Part shown: positions 40,243 to 49,318 of the stretch, piece after piece
Layout: each line of letters begins with the position of its first letter
Position numbering within the stretch: the first letter of the stretch is position 1
From: Streptomyces cyaneus
GTDB lineage: Bacteria > Actinomycetota > Actinomycetes > Streptomycetales > Streptomycetaceae
DNA length: 64,000 nt
Direction: 5' to 3'
Assembly (NCBI RefSeq): GCF_004028635.1
Contig: NZ_RQJW01000015.1
Location: 186,001-250,000 of the forward strand
The notes under the pieces: generated by a model
Told to the model about the DNA's origin: nothing
The model's database searches: none
The model's input: the letters and a program-made list of their open reading frames with translations, nothing else
Made by a program: the position numbers and the translations under genes

Positions 40243-42228
40243 ATGACGGCACGCAGCATCACCGACCGCCTGGGCGGCCTCGCCTTCGGTGGCGACTACA
40301 ACCCCGAGCAGTGGGACGAGCCGGTCTGGAAGGAGGACGACGAACTCATGCGCCGGGCCAGGGTCAACCTGGCCACTCTCGGCGTCTTTTCCTGGGCCCT
40401 GCTCGAACCCGAACAGGGGCGCTACGACTTCTCCTGGCTCGATGCCCACATCGAACGCCTCCACGCGAACGGCGTGGCCGTCGACCTCGCCACGCCGACC
40501 GCCTCCCCGCCGCCCTGGTTCACCCTGGCCCACCCCGACGCGCTGGCGGTCCGGCCCGACGGCACCCGCCTCGTCCACGGCAGCCGCGACACGTACTGCC
40601 TCGCCGCCCCCGCCTACCGCAGCGCGGCCCGCCGGATCGCCTCCGCGCTCGCTGAGCGATACGGCGACCACCCCGCCCTCGCGCTGTGGCACGTGCACAA
40701 CGAGTACGCCACGCTGTGCTGGTGCGACCACGCGGCCGCGGCCTTCCGGGTGTGGCTGCGTGCCCGCCACGGCTCACTGGACGCCCTCAACGAGGCCTGG
40801 GGAACGGCCTTCTGGAGCCAGCGCTACACCTCCTGGGAGCAGGTGCTGCCGCCGCGCGCGACGCAGTGGCACAAGAACCCCGGCCAGGCACTGGACTTCC
40901 ACCGCTTCTGGTCCGACGAGATCATCGCCGCCTACTGCGAGCAGCGCGACGCGATCCGCGCGCACAGCGACCGGCCGGTGACGACCAACCTGATGCTTCC
41001 CGCCTACCAGAACGTGGACCTGTGGGCCTTCGCCCGGGAACTCGACGTGGTCACCTGCGACCAGTACCCCAGCGCACCCGGCCTGGCCGCCGCCGCCGAC
41101 GTCGCCTTCCACGCAGACCGCGCCCGCTCCCTGGGCGGCGGCCGTCCCTGGCTGCTGATGGAGCAGGGCACCAACACCGTCTACGACGGCGATCGGGTTC
41201 TCGCCAAGGACCCCGGTGACATCCTGCGCCACACCCTCGGCCACATCGCGCGGGGCTCCGAAGGCGCCCTCTTCTTCCAGTGGCGGCAGTCCCGGGCCGG
41301 CGCCGAGACATGGCACTCGGCGATGGTGCCGCACGCAGGACCCGACAGCCGGATCTTCCGCGAGGTCACGCAGACCGGGGAGGCGGTCGCCCGCCTCGGC
41401 GAGCTGGCGGGATCGACGGTGTCCGCCTCGGTGGCCGTACTGCACGACCCGGACGCCTGGTGGGCCCTCGGCGTCGACGGCCTGCCCTCCCCGGAGCTCG
41501 ACTACCACACGGCACTCGCCCGGGCGCACCGCACGCTGTGGGACGCCGGCGTCACGGTCGACTTCGCCCACCCCGAACACGAGTTGGGCCGCTACCCACT
41601 CGTCGTCGCACCGGCCCTGTTCCTCCTCTCCGACCGGGCGGCCGAGAACCTGCGCCGTTACGCCGCCGCCGGCGGAACGCTCCTCCTCCAGCACGCGAGC
41701 GGCTACACCGACGAACGCCTCCACGCCCGCCTCGGCGGCTACCCGGCCGCTCCCCTGCGCGAGGCTCTGGGCATCCGCGTCGAGGAGTACCGGCCGCTGC
41801 GACAGGATGAGCGGATCACCCTGTCGGACGGGTCGCACGGCACGGTCTGGAGCGAGTCCCTGCGCACCGAGGGCGCGGAGACGCTCGCCACCTACACCCA
41901 CGGCATGCTCACGGGCAGCCCCGCCCTCACCCGGCACCGCTTCGGCACCGGACAGGGCTGGTATCTCTCCACCCGCCTGGACGACGCCGCCTACGGCGCC
42001 CTGGTCGGCCGCCTGCTGAAGGAGGCCGACGTCGAACCGGACGTGCCGGTCCTGCCGGCCGGTGTCGAAGCCGTCACCCGGCACGCACCCGACGGCCGCC
42101 ACTGGCAGGTCCTGCTCAACCACAACCCCGAGGCCGTGCCCCTGCCGGACCCCGCCCATGATCTGCTCACCGATGCCCTCACGCACGAACTGCCGCCCGG
42201 CGGCTGCGCCGTTCTGCGCGGGCACTGA
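40243..42228 (+). CDS. GH42 beta-galactosidase
   Basis: 661 residues from ATG 40243 (GAGGAA upstream), no signal peptide, so intracellular. GH42 barrel about 1-390: LAFGGDYNPEQWDEPVW, FSWALLEPEQGRYDFSWLD, acid/base Glu in WHVHNEYATLCWC, nucleophile Glu in LLMEQGTN. Then the trimerisation domain (about 395-600) and a small C-terminal beta domain. It would remove beta-galactose, or possibly alpha-L-arabinopyranose, from imported oligomers. It heads a rightward run with GH36, GH43 and GH5 genes and lies downstream of LacI-type palindromes. Confidence 0.9.
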   Translation: MTARSITDRLGGLAFGGDYNPEQWDEPVWKEDDELMRRARVNLATLGVFSWALLEPEQGRYDFSWLDAHIERLHANGVAVDLATPTASPPPWFTLAHPDALAVRPDGTRLVHGSRDTYCLAAPAYRSAARRIASALAERYGDHPALALWHVHNEYATLCWCDHAAAAFRVWLRARHGSLDALNEAWGTAFWSQRYTSWEQVLPPRATQWHKNPGQALDFHRFWSDEIIAAYCEQRDAIRAHSDRPVTTNLMLPAYQNVDLWAFARELDVVTCDQYPSAPGLAAAADVAFHADRARSLGGGRPWLLMEQGTNTVYDGDRVLAKDPGDILRHTLGHIARGSEGALFFQWRQSRAGAETWHSAMVPHAGPDSRIFREVTQTGEAVARLGELAGSTVSASVAVLHDPDAWWALGVDGLPSPELDYHTALARAHRTLWDAGVTVDFAHPEHELGRYPLVVAPALFLLSDRAAENLRRYAAAGGTLLLQHASGYTDERLHARLGGYPAAPLREALGIRVEEYRPLRQDERITLSDGSHGTVWSESLRTEGAETLATYTHGMLTGSPALTRHRFGTGQGWYLSTRLDDAAYGALVGRLLKEADVEPDVPVLPAGVEAVTRHAPDGRHWQVLLNHNPEAVPLPDPAHDLLTDALTHELPPGGCAVLRGH

Positions 42229-42244
42229 CCTCGAAAGGGCCGCC

Positions 42245-44380
42245 ATGGCCAAGGAACAAGGGACCGTCCACTGGGGGCACGAGGCCCTTCACCTCGAGAT
42301 CGCCCTCGATGACGACGGCAGGCCGCGCCTCACCCACCTCGGACTGCCGGGCGAAGCGCAGAGACTCCCCGGTGAATCCCTTCCCCTGGTGGAGGTGACG
42401 GCCACGGGTCACGGCCGCGGCTGGTCGGGCAACCGCCTCGTGGGCACCGATCTCGGCGGGCGTCTGCGCCATCGGACCCACAGCGCGACCCGCGACGGCG
42501 ACTGGCACACACTGACCGTGCACCTCCACGATCCGGACACCGGGCTGGCCGCGGAGGTGACCTACCGTTCACCGGACGGCATCCCCGTGCTCCGCAGCGA
42601 GGTGACCCTGCGCAACGAAGGGCAGACCACGCTGCACCTGGAGTCGGTGAGCTCGCTCGCGGTGGGCTGCCTGACCCCCCGGGATCCGGCGGCCGTCGAC
42701 GCCGCGGACCTGCTGTGGGCGGAGAACGACTGGCTCGCCGAATGCCGCTGGCAGCGACAGCCGATGCGCCGGACCACACCGGCCCACGGCGGACGGGTGA
42801 GCAACGGGCACGGTAGAGCCGGCTTCGCCCTCAATGGACAGGGCACCTGGTCCAGCTGCGGACGCCTCCCCATGGGCGGCCTGACGGACCGGATCACCGG
42901 TCGCACCTGGGTGTGGCAGATCGAGCACAACGGCGGGGGCTGGCGCTGGGAATGCGAAGAGCACGACAAGGCGGCCTACGCGGCGCTGTTCGGCCCCACC
43001 GACACCCACCACGGCTGGCGGCACTCCCTTGAACCCGGCGCCGACTTCCGCACCGTACCCGCCGCCCTGTCCTTCAGCGCCGACGGCGGCCCCGACGCCG
43101 CGTTCGCCGCGCTGACCCGCTACCGCCGCGCCCAGCGCCGCCCGCACACCGACCACCAGCGCCTGCCCGTCATCTTCAACGACTACATGAACTGCCTGAT
43201 GGGCGACCCCACGACCGAGAAGCTGCTGCCGCACATCGACGCGGCGGCCGACGCGGGCGCCGAGTACTTCGTGATCGACGCCGGCTGGTACGACGGCGAC
43301 AACGGCGGCTGGTGGACCACCGTCGGCGCCTGGGAACCGGCCGCCTCACGTTTCCCCGGGGAGAAGGGGATCCACGAGGTGCTGGACCGCATCCGGGAGC
43401 GCGGCATGGTTCCCGGCCTGTGGCTGGAGCCGGAGGTGATCGGCGTACGCAGCCCCATGGCCGAGTCCCTGCCCGACGAGGCGTTCTTCCGCCGCGACGG
43501 CGTCCGCGTCACGGAGGCCGGCCGGCACCACCTGGACCTGCGCCACCCGGCCGCCCGCGCCCACCTGGACCAGGTCGTGGACCGCCTGGTCGGCGAGTGG
43601 GGCGTCGGCTACCTCAAGCTCGACCACAACATCGACCCCGGCTCCGGCACCAGCGCCCACCCCGGCGAGACCCCGGGGGCCGGCCTGCTCGGCCACAACC
43701 GGGCGCACCTCGACTGGCTCGACGGCATCCTGGACCGCTACCCGCACCTGGTGGTGGAGAACTGCTCCTCGGGCGGCATGCGCTGGGACCACGCACTGCT
43801 GTCCCGAATGCAGCTGCAGTCCACGAGCGACCAGCAGAACCTCCAGCTCTACGCGCCCATCGCGGCCTCCGCGCCGACCGCCGCCACCCCCGAGCAGGGC
43901 GCCGTCTGGGCGTACCCCCAGCCGGAGGACTCCCTCGACGAGGTGGCCTTCACCATGGTTAACGCGCTCCTCGGCCGGATCCATCTCTCCGGCCGCATTC
44001 CCGAACTCGAGCCGGAGGCCCGCGCCTTGGTGCACGAGGCGGTAGCGGCGTACAAGGCCATCCGCGCCGACCTGCCGCAAGCCGTGCCGTCCTGGCCACT
44101 CGGCCTCCCCGGCTGGGACGACCCCTGGATCGCTCTCGCCCTGCGCACTCCCGCCATCACCTACCTCACCGTCTGGCGCCGCCCGGGCGGTGAGGCCACC
44201 ACCACCCTCCGGCTGCCTGAGCGGGCGGACAGCGCAGCCCGCGTCGAGGTGCTGTATCCCGCCGCACGTCAGGCCGTTGCCGTCTGGAACCCGGACACGG
44301 CCGACCTCACCGTGACCCTGCCCACCGCGCCGTCCGCGGCGCTGCTGCGCATCACCCGCACGGAGCCGGACGCTCGCTGA
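42245..44380 (+). CDS. GH36 alpha-galactosidase
   Basis: 711 residues, start at ATG 42245, 16 bases after the GH42 stop. N-terminal beta-supersandwich (to about 300), then the barrel: AEYFVIDAGWYDGDNGGWW, VPGLWLEPEVIG, nucleophile Asp in YLKLDHNIDPG, VVENCSSGGMRWD, and acid/base Asp in QSTSDQQNLQ. C-terminal beta domain follows. No signal peptide. It would remove alpha-galactosyl groups from oligosaccharides inside the cell, complementing the secreted GH27 enzyme encoded at 49319. Confidence 0.9.
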   Translation: MAKEQGTVHWGHEALHLEIALDDDGRPRLTHLGLPGEAQRLPGESLPLVEVTATGHGRGWSGNRLVGTDLGGRLRHRTHSATRDGDWHTLTVHLHDPDTGLAAEVTYRSPDGIPVLRSEVTLRNEGQTTLHLESVSSLAVGCLTPRDPAAVDAADLLWAENDWLAECRWQRQPMRRTTPAHGGRVSNGHGRAGFALNGQGTWSSCGRLPMGGLTDRITGRTWVWQIEHNGGGWRWECEEHDKAAYAALFGPTDTHHGWRHSLEPGADFRTVPAALSFSADGGPDAAFAALTRYRRAQRRPHTDHQRLPVIFNDYMNCLMGDPTTEKLLPHIDAAADAGAEYFVIDAGWYDGDNGGWWTTVGAWEPAASRFPGEKGIHEVLDRIRERGMVPGLWLEPEVIGVRSPMAESLPDEAFFRRDGVRVTEAGRHHLDLRHPAARAHLDQVVDRLVGEWGVGYLKLDHNIDPGSGTSAHPGETPGAGLLGHNRAHLDWLDGILDRYPHLVVENCSSGGMRWDHALLSRMQLQSTSDQQNLQLYAPIAASAPTAATPEQGAVWAYPQPEDSLDEVAFTMVNALLGRIHLSGRIPELEPEARALVHEAVAAYKAIRADLPQAVPSWPLGLPGWDDPWIALALRTPAITYLTVWRRPGGEATTTLRLPERADSAARVEVLYPAARQAVAVWNPDTADLTVTLPTAPSAALLRITRTEPDAR

Positions 44381-44420
44381 GCTCCGCCCTGCTGCTCACT
44401 CGACGAAAGGACGACCAAGG

Positions 44421-45932
44421 GTGCCCGCTCAGAACCAGCCCGCCCGCGCCACCAACCCCGTGCTCCCCGGGCTCCACCCCGACCCGAGCATCTGCCGTGT
44501 CGGCGACGACTACTACCTCGCCTGCTCCAGCTTCGAGTACTTCCCCGGCGTACCCCTCTTCCACAGCCGGGACCTGGTGCACTGGCGGCAGATCGGCAAC
44601 GTACTGGACCGGCCCGAGCAGTTGCGTCTGCCGGCCTCCATGCCGTCCTCAGCCGGCATCTACGCCCCCACCCTGCGCCATCACGACGGCCGCTTCTGGT
44701 TGATCGTCACCAACTGCAGTGAGGGCGGCGGCAACCTGATCGTCACGGCCACCGACCCGGCCGGACCATGGTCGGATCCGATCCCGGCACCGGGCGTGCC
44801 CGGGATCGATCCCGACCTGGCCTGGGACGAGGACGGCACCTGCTGGTGCACGGTCGCGGGGGTGTCGCAGGTCCGCCTCGACCCGTCCACCGGCGAGACG
44901 TACGGGACCCCACGCAAGCTCTGGTCGGGCGGGCCCGGCGCCAAGGCCCCGGAGGCGCCGCACCTGTACCGGATCGGCGACTACTGGTACCTGCTCATCG
45001 CCGAGGGCGGCACCGAGCGCGGCCACGGCGTGTCGATCGCCCGCGGCCGCACGCCCCAGGGCCCGTTCGAGGCGTGCCCCGCCAACCCGATCCTCACCCA
45101 GCGCGGCACCGACCACCCCGTGCAGAACACCGGCCACGCGGACCTGGTCCAGGCGCCCGACGGCTCCTGGTGGATGGTCTTCCTCGGTGTACGACCGCGC
45201 GGCGGCACCCCCGGCTGGCACGTGCTCGGCCGGGAGACCTTCCTGGCGCCGGTGACCTGGGAGGACGGCTGGCCGGTCGTCGGCGAGGTCACCTTGGACC
45301 TGTCCGCGCTCCCCTGGCCGCTCTCCCCCGCTCCCGCCGAGGAACGGCGCGACGACTTCGAGCTCAGCGAACTCGGGCCGACCTGGCTCTCCGTGCGGGA
45401 CCGTCCTGCCGAGCTCTGCACCACCAAGGAGCGCCCCGGATGGCTGTCGCTCCGCGCGCGGGGCGGCTCCCTGGACGAGCCCGATGTGGTGTTCACCGGC
45501 CGGCGCCAGCAGGACCTCACCTGCCGCGCACGCACCCTGGTCGACCCGTCCGAGGGGCGCGGCGGCCTCGCCGTCCGGCTGGACGAGCGGCACTACTACG
45601 CGATCGAGGCGTCCGGGACGGACGTACGGGTGATCGCGCGCGTCGGCTCCCTGCGCACGGTCGTGGCCGAACGCTCCGTACCGGCCGGGCCGCTGGTCCT
45701 CGCCATCACCATCACGGACCCACCGCCTCCGCACGGGCCGTGCACCGGACCCGACGTCGTCTCCCTCGGCATCGAACAACCCGACGGCACGTTCACCGAG
45801 TTCGCGACCCTCGACGGCCGCTATCTGTCGACCGAGGTCGCCGGCGGCTTCACCGGCCGGGTCATCGGCATGTACGCCACCGCAGGCACCGTCCACTTCG
45901 ACTGGTTCGACTACAAGCCCGTCGAAGGCTGA
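44421..45932 (+). CDS. GH43 beta-xylosidase/alpha-L-arabinofuranosidase, intracellular
   Basis: 503 residues from GTG 44421. Five-bladed propeller: NPVLPGLHPDPSICRVGDDY with the base Asp, GIDPDLAWDED with the pKa-modulating Asp, and GAKAPEAPHLYRIGDYWYLL with the acid Glu. A C-terminal concanavalin-like domain (about 320-503) ends TVHFDWFDY. This two-domain form is typical of GH43 subfamily 11/12 enzymes. No signal peptide, so it would work on imported xylo- or arabino-oligomers. Confidence 0.88.
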   Translation: MPAQNQPARATNPVLPGLHPDPSICRVGDDYYLACSSFEYFPGVPLFHSRDLVHWRQIGNVLDRPEQLRLPASMPSSAGIYAPTLRHHDGRFWLIVTNCSEGGGNLIVTATDPAGPWSDPIPAPGVPGIDPDLAWDEDGTCWCTVAGVSQVRLDPSTGETYGTPRKLWSGGPGAKAPEAPHLYRIGDYWYLLIAEGGTERGHGVSIARGRTPQGPFEACPANPILTQRGTDHPVQNTGHADLVQAPDGSWWMVFLGVRPRGGTPGWHVLGRETFLAPVTWEDGWPVVGEVTLDLSALPWPLSPAPAEERRDDFELSELGPTWLSVRDRPAELCTTKERPGWLSLRARGGSLDEPDVVFTGRRQQDLTCRARTLVDPSEGRGGLAVRLDERHYYAIEASGTDVRVIARVGSLRTVVAERSVPAGPLVLAITITDPPPPHGPCTGPDVVSLGIEQPDGTFTEFATLDGRYLSTEVAGGFTGRVIGMYATAGTVHFDWFDYKPVEG

Positions 45933-45936
45933 ACCG

Positions 45937-45987
45937 ACCGAACGGCACGACCGAAACCGAACGGCACGACCGACCGAATGGGACGAC
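45937..45987. repeat. Short tandem repeat between GH43 and GH5 genes
   Basis: The 18-base unit ACCGAACGGCACGACCGA occurs at 45937-45954 and 45956-45973. A weaker third copy (ACCGAATGGGACGAC, 45973-45987) follows and runs to just before the GH5 start. Confidence 0.7.
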
Positions 45988-45989
45988 AT

Positions 45990-47744
45990 ATGAGGGACAT
46001 ACGGCACCCCGCACACCACCGCAGCCGCGGCCCCGGCCGCCTGGCCTCCCTACTCCTGGTGCTCGCCGTCATGCTGGGACTGGCCGGCGGCACCTCGACC
46101 GCCGCGACCGACAACGCGGCGGAGCCGACACGGTCCACCGTCAGAGTTCCGGCCCGCGCCATGGACGCCGTCGCCGCGATGCAGCCCAGCTGGAACCTGG
46201 GCAACACCCTGGACGCCATTCCCGACGAGGACTCCTGGGGCAACGGGCAAACCACCAAGGCGACGTTCGAGAAAGTCGCCGCGGAGGGTTACCGCAGCGT
46301 CCGCATCCCGGTGACGTGGAGCGCCCACCAGTCCGCCACCGCGCCGTACACCATCGACGCCACCTACATGGCCCGCGTCAAACAGCTCGTCGACTGGGCG
46401 CTGGACAGCGGACTGTACGTCGTGCTCAACGTCCACCACGACTCGTGGCAGTGGGTCGAGAAGATCACGAGCGACCACGACAACGTGATGGCCCGGTTCA
46501 ACTCCACCTGGTCCCAGATCTCCACGACCTTCCGTGACGCGCCGCGCACCCTGGTCTTCGAAGGCATCAACGAGCCGAGCTTCGCCGGTGCCACGGACGC
46601 GCAGAAGTTCCAGTACCTGAGGGAGCTGCAGACCTCGTTCCACTCCGTGGTCCGCGCCTCGGGCGGCGCGAACGCGAACCGCCTGCTGAGCTTGACCACG
46701 CCGGCCGGCAGCCCCGACCAGCCCTTCATGGACGACCTGTACAAGACGATCACCGCGCTGAACGACGATCAGCTCGTGGCGCAGGTGCACTTCTACAGCT
46801 GGTACCCGTTCAGCGTGAACGTCGCGGGCGGCACCCACTACGACGCCACCGCGCAGAAGCACCTGGACGACACCTTCGCCAACATGCACAACACCTTCGT
46901 CGCCAAGGGCATCCCGCTCTACATCGGCGAGTACGGCCTGCTCGAGTGGCCCAACCACTTCCACCCCTCCCGCGTCGAGCGGGGCGAGGCGCTGAAGTAC
47001 TTCGAGCATGTGGGATACACGGCGCGCAAGTACGGCCTCACCACCGCCCTGTGGGACCCGTTCTCGTACCTGAACCGCGAGACCCTGCAATGGCGTGACC
47101 CGGCCCTGATGAACTGGATCAAGTCGAGCTGGACCACCCGCTCGGGCACGGCGTCCTTCGACAAGGTCTTCGTGCCGAAGTCCAGCCCGATCACCGCCAA
47201 GTCGCTCACCCTGAACCTCAACGGCACCAAGTTCTGCGGGGTGTGGCAGGGCAGCACCAAGCTGGTCCCGGGACGGGACTACACCGTTTCCGGCAACCAG
47301 CTGACCTTCACCGCCAGGGCACTGACCCGCCTGGTCGGCAACCGCGAGTACGGCGTCAACTCGACCGTCCAGGCCCGGTTCACCAGCGGCCTGCCCTGGA
47401 ACATCGACATCGTCACCAACGACGTTCCGGTGCTGTCGGACGCCACCGGCACCACCGACTCGTTCACCATTCCCACCCAGTACCGGGGCAACGACCTGGC
47501 GACCATGCACGCCACGTACGCCGACGGCACCAATGCCGGCCAGACCGGCTGGACTCCGTACCAGGAGTTCAACAAGGCCTTCTCGCCGGACTACCCGAAC
47601 AGCACGATCATCCTGACCCCCGAGTTCCTCAACGCGCTCCGCGACGGGGAATCGGCGACGTTGGTCTTCCACTTCTACAGCGGCACCACCGTCACGTACC
47701 ACGTCACCAAGTCCGGCAGCTCGGTCACCGGCACATCCTCCTGA
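45990..47744 (+). CDS. Secreted GH5 endoglucanase with C-terminal X2-like domains
   Basis: 584 residues from ATG 45990; another ATG at 45978 lies inside the tandem repeat. Signal peptide about 1-40 (LLLVLAVMLGLAGGTSTA). GH5 barrel about 58-370: PSWNLGNTLDAIPDEDSW, HHDSWQWVEKI, acid/base Glu in LVFEGINEPSFAG, HFYSWYPFS, nucleophile Glu in LYIGEYGLLEW. The C-terminus (about 395-584) has two beta-domains, the first like CBM_X2 (LTLNLNGTKFCGVWQGSTKL, GRDYTVSGNQLTFTA). Likely acts on beta-1,4-glucan, xyloglucan or mannan outside the cell. Confidence 0.88.
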   Translation: MRDIRHPAHHRSRGPGRLASLLLVLAVMLGLAGGTSTAATDNAAEPTRSTVRVPARAMDAVAAMQPSWNLGNTLDAIPDEDSWGNGQTTKATFEKVAAEGYRSVRIPVTWSAHQSATAPYTIDATYMARVKQLVDWALDSGLYVVLNVHHDSWQWVEKITSDHDNVMARFNSTWSQISTTFRDAPRTLVFEGINEPSFAGATDAQKFQYLRELQTSFHSVVRASGGANANRLLSLTTPAGSPDQPFMDDLYKTITALNDDQLVAQVHFYSWYPFSVNVAGGTHYDATAQKHLDDTFANMHNTFVAKGIPLYIGEYGLLEWPNHFHPSRVERGEALKYFEHVGYTARKYGLTTALWDPFSYLNRETLQWRDPALMNWIKSSWTTRSGTASFDKVFVPKSSPITAKSLTLNLNGTKFCGVWQGSTKLVPGRDYTVSGNQLTFTARALTRLVGNREYGVNSTVQARFTSGLPWNIDIVTNDVPVLSDATGTTDSFTIPTQYRGNDLATMHATYADGTNAGQTGWTPYQEFNKAFSPDYPNSTIILTPEFLNALRDGESATLVFHFYSGTTVTYHVTKSGSSVTGTSS

Positions 47745-47762
47745 CCGACTGACCGGCCCCTC

Positions 47763-47792
47763 GCCCTGGTTGCCCTCCCCGGCAACCAGGGC
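47763..47792. terminator. Bidirectional hairpin between GH5 and LacI remnant
   Basis: GCCCTGGTTGCC (47763-47774) pairs perfectly with GGCAACCAGGGC (47781-47792) around CTCCCC. It lies between two convergent genes. Confidence 0.8.
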
Positions 47793-47811
47793 ACGCGTGT
47801 CCACAGGCCCC

Positions 47812-48754
47812 TCACTCCTCCTTCGGCGGAGCCGTGCTCTCCCGGACGGTGAGGGTGGTCGCGATCTCCAGTCCCACCTGCGGCACTTCCTCGCCGCGGC
47901 CGAGCGTCAGAGCCAGCTCGGTGGTGGCTGCCGCCATCTCGGCCAACGGCTGATGGACGATGGTCAAGGGCGGATCCATCCAGGCCACGACCGGTACGTC
48001 GTCGAAGCCCACCACGCTGAGATCGTGCGGGATGCGCAGGCCCAACTCGCGTGCGGCCTGGTAGACACCGAGCGCCTGCATGTCGTTCGCGGTGAACACC
48101 GCGGTGGGGCGATCGGGACGGGAGAGCAGCTCCCGTGCCGCGGCGCACCCATGCTCGCGCGTGAGCTGGGTCTTCACCACCAGGTCGGGTTCCATCGGCA
48201 GTCCGGCTTCCGCGAGAGCGGACGAGTAGCCGGACAGCCGTGCGAGGCAGAAGGGGTGGTCAGGCCCGCTGATCATGGCGATGCGCCGGTGTCCCAGGCC
48301 GACCAGATGCCGGGTCGCCGCCTGACCGCCCCTCCAGTTCGTGGCACCCACGAACGGCACGTCGTCGGGCAGCTCGTCGATCGGGTCGAAGACGACGAAC
48401 GGGATGCCCTTCGCAGTCAGTCGACACCAGCACACCGATCCGGTTCCTGCGGGCCACGCGCTCGACACCGCGGATGATCTCCACGGCCCACATGCTCTCC
48501 AGCTCGCGGAACACGAGCTCCACGAGGTTGCTGCGGCTCTTCGGGGGCTTGCGGTAACCGTGCTGGTGGATCAGTTCCTCGACCCGGGCCCGGGTCTCGT
48601 CCGACACCCCCGACCGGCCGTTGAGCACCTTCGACACAGTGGGCACGGAGACGCCCGCGGACTCGGCGATGTACGCGATCGTCACCGATGCGGGTCCCCC
48701 GCCGCGCTCACCGTGGTCCTCCGTCGAAGGTCTTCCCGCTCGGTTGTCCGGCAC
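47812..48754 (-). pseudogene. LacI-family regulator with internal deletion and frameshift
   Basis: The N-terminal part starts at GTG 48754 (GGAAAGG upstream): VTIAYIAESAGVSVPTVSKV is an intact helix-turn-helix, then LESMWAVEIIRGVERVARRN and RIGVLVS. At about 48421 that frame passes out into non-LacI sequence, while a neighbouring frame takes up LTAKGIPFVVFDPIDEL, GATNWRGGQAATRHLVGLGH and the rest of the ligand domain to 47812. About 40 residues of the first subdomain are missing at the joint. The product would be a DNA-binding stub, so normal sugar-responsive control is not expected. Confidence 0.8.
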
Positions 48755-48907
48755 GGTCGCCTTTCCCCATCCCCTCGCCTGCTGCCGCCACCATTCTCGC
48801 AGCCGGCAGAGGAAGCCACGCGGTGCCACCGTCGGTGGACGCGCCTGGCAGGTGCGATCGGGGGACAACGGCTCCAACGACGGCGACACCTCCCTGTCAC
48901 AGCGCAG

Positions 48908-49306
48908 GCAGTGCCGTTGAGGGTGTGGGACGTCGGCGGGGCGGAATTGCCGGTGTGGGCTGCTTGGAAGCCGATGTCGACCGAAGCGCCTGGAGCGATG
49001 GTGGCGTTGTGGTGCCTGTGTTGGTGATGGTGATGTCCGACGTCAGGCCGGTGTTCCAGGCGCTGACGGGTTGGAGGTCTGGAACTGCGTGAAGAACTTC
49101 CAGACCTCTTGTGGCACCCAGGTCCTGGAGCCGCTGTCACCGGCGGCCCCGTCCTGCGGAGCGGCTATGTGTCCTTCGTCGAACGCGGCCCAGGCGACCG
49201 GATGCCCGGCCGAGCACCCCGAGTAGGTGGTGACCCGGTGCGTCAGACTGCCCTGCGCCGGCTCGGGCGGGTTCTGAGGCTCGTCATCGTGAAACTCCTC
49301 TTCTCA
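48908..49306 (-). pseudogene. Remnant of a CE1-type esterase with CBM2
   Basis: Leftwards one frame reads SLTHRVTTYSGCSAGHPVAW, AAFDEGHIAAPQDGAAG and RTWVPQEVWKFFTQF, the end of a CE1 acetyl xylan/feruloyl esterase with its catalytic His in DEGH. After a linker, other frames give WNTGLTSDITITNTGTT and ATIAPGASVDIGFQA, HTGNSAPPTSHTLNGTAC, a family 2 cellulose-binding module. Frameshifts between these parts and loss of the first half make it a pseudogene. The remaining DNA from 48755 to 48907 shows nothing. Confidence 0.65.
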
Positions 49307-49318
49307 AGCCGCGGTTAT

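Noticed and set aside
45937..45987. CRISPR-like repeat
   Set aside because: Units are directly adjacent without spacers and only two are exact; no cas genes.
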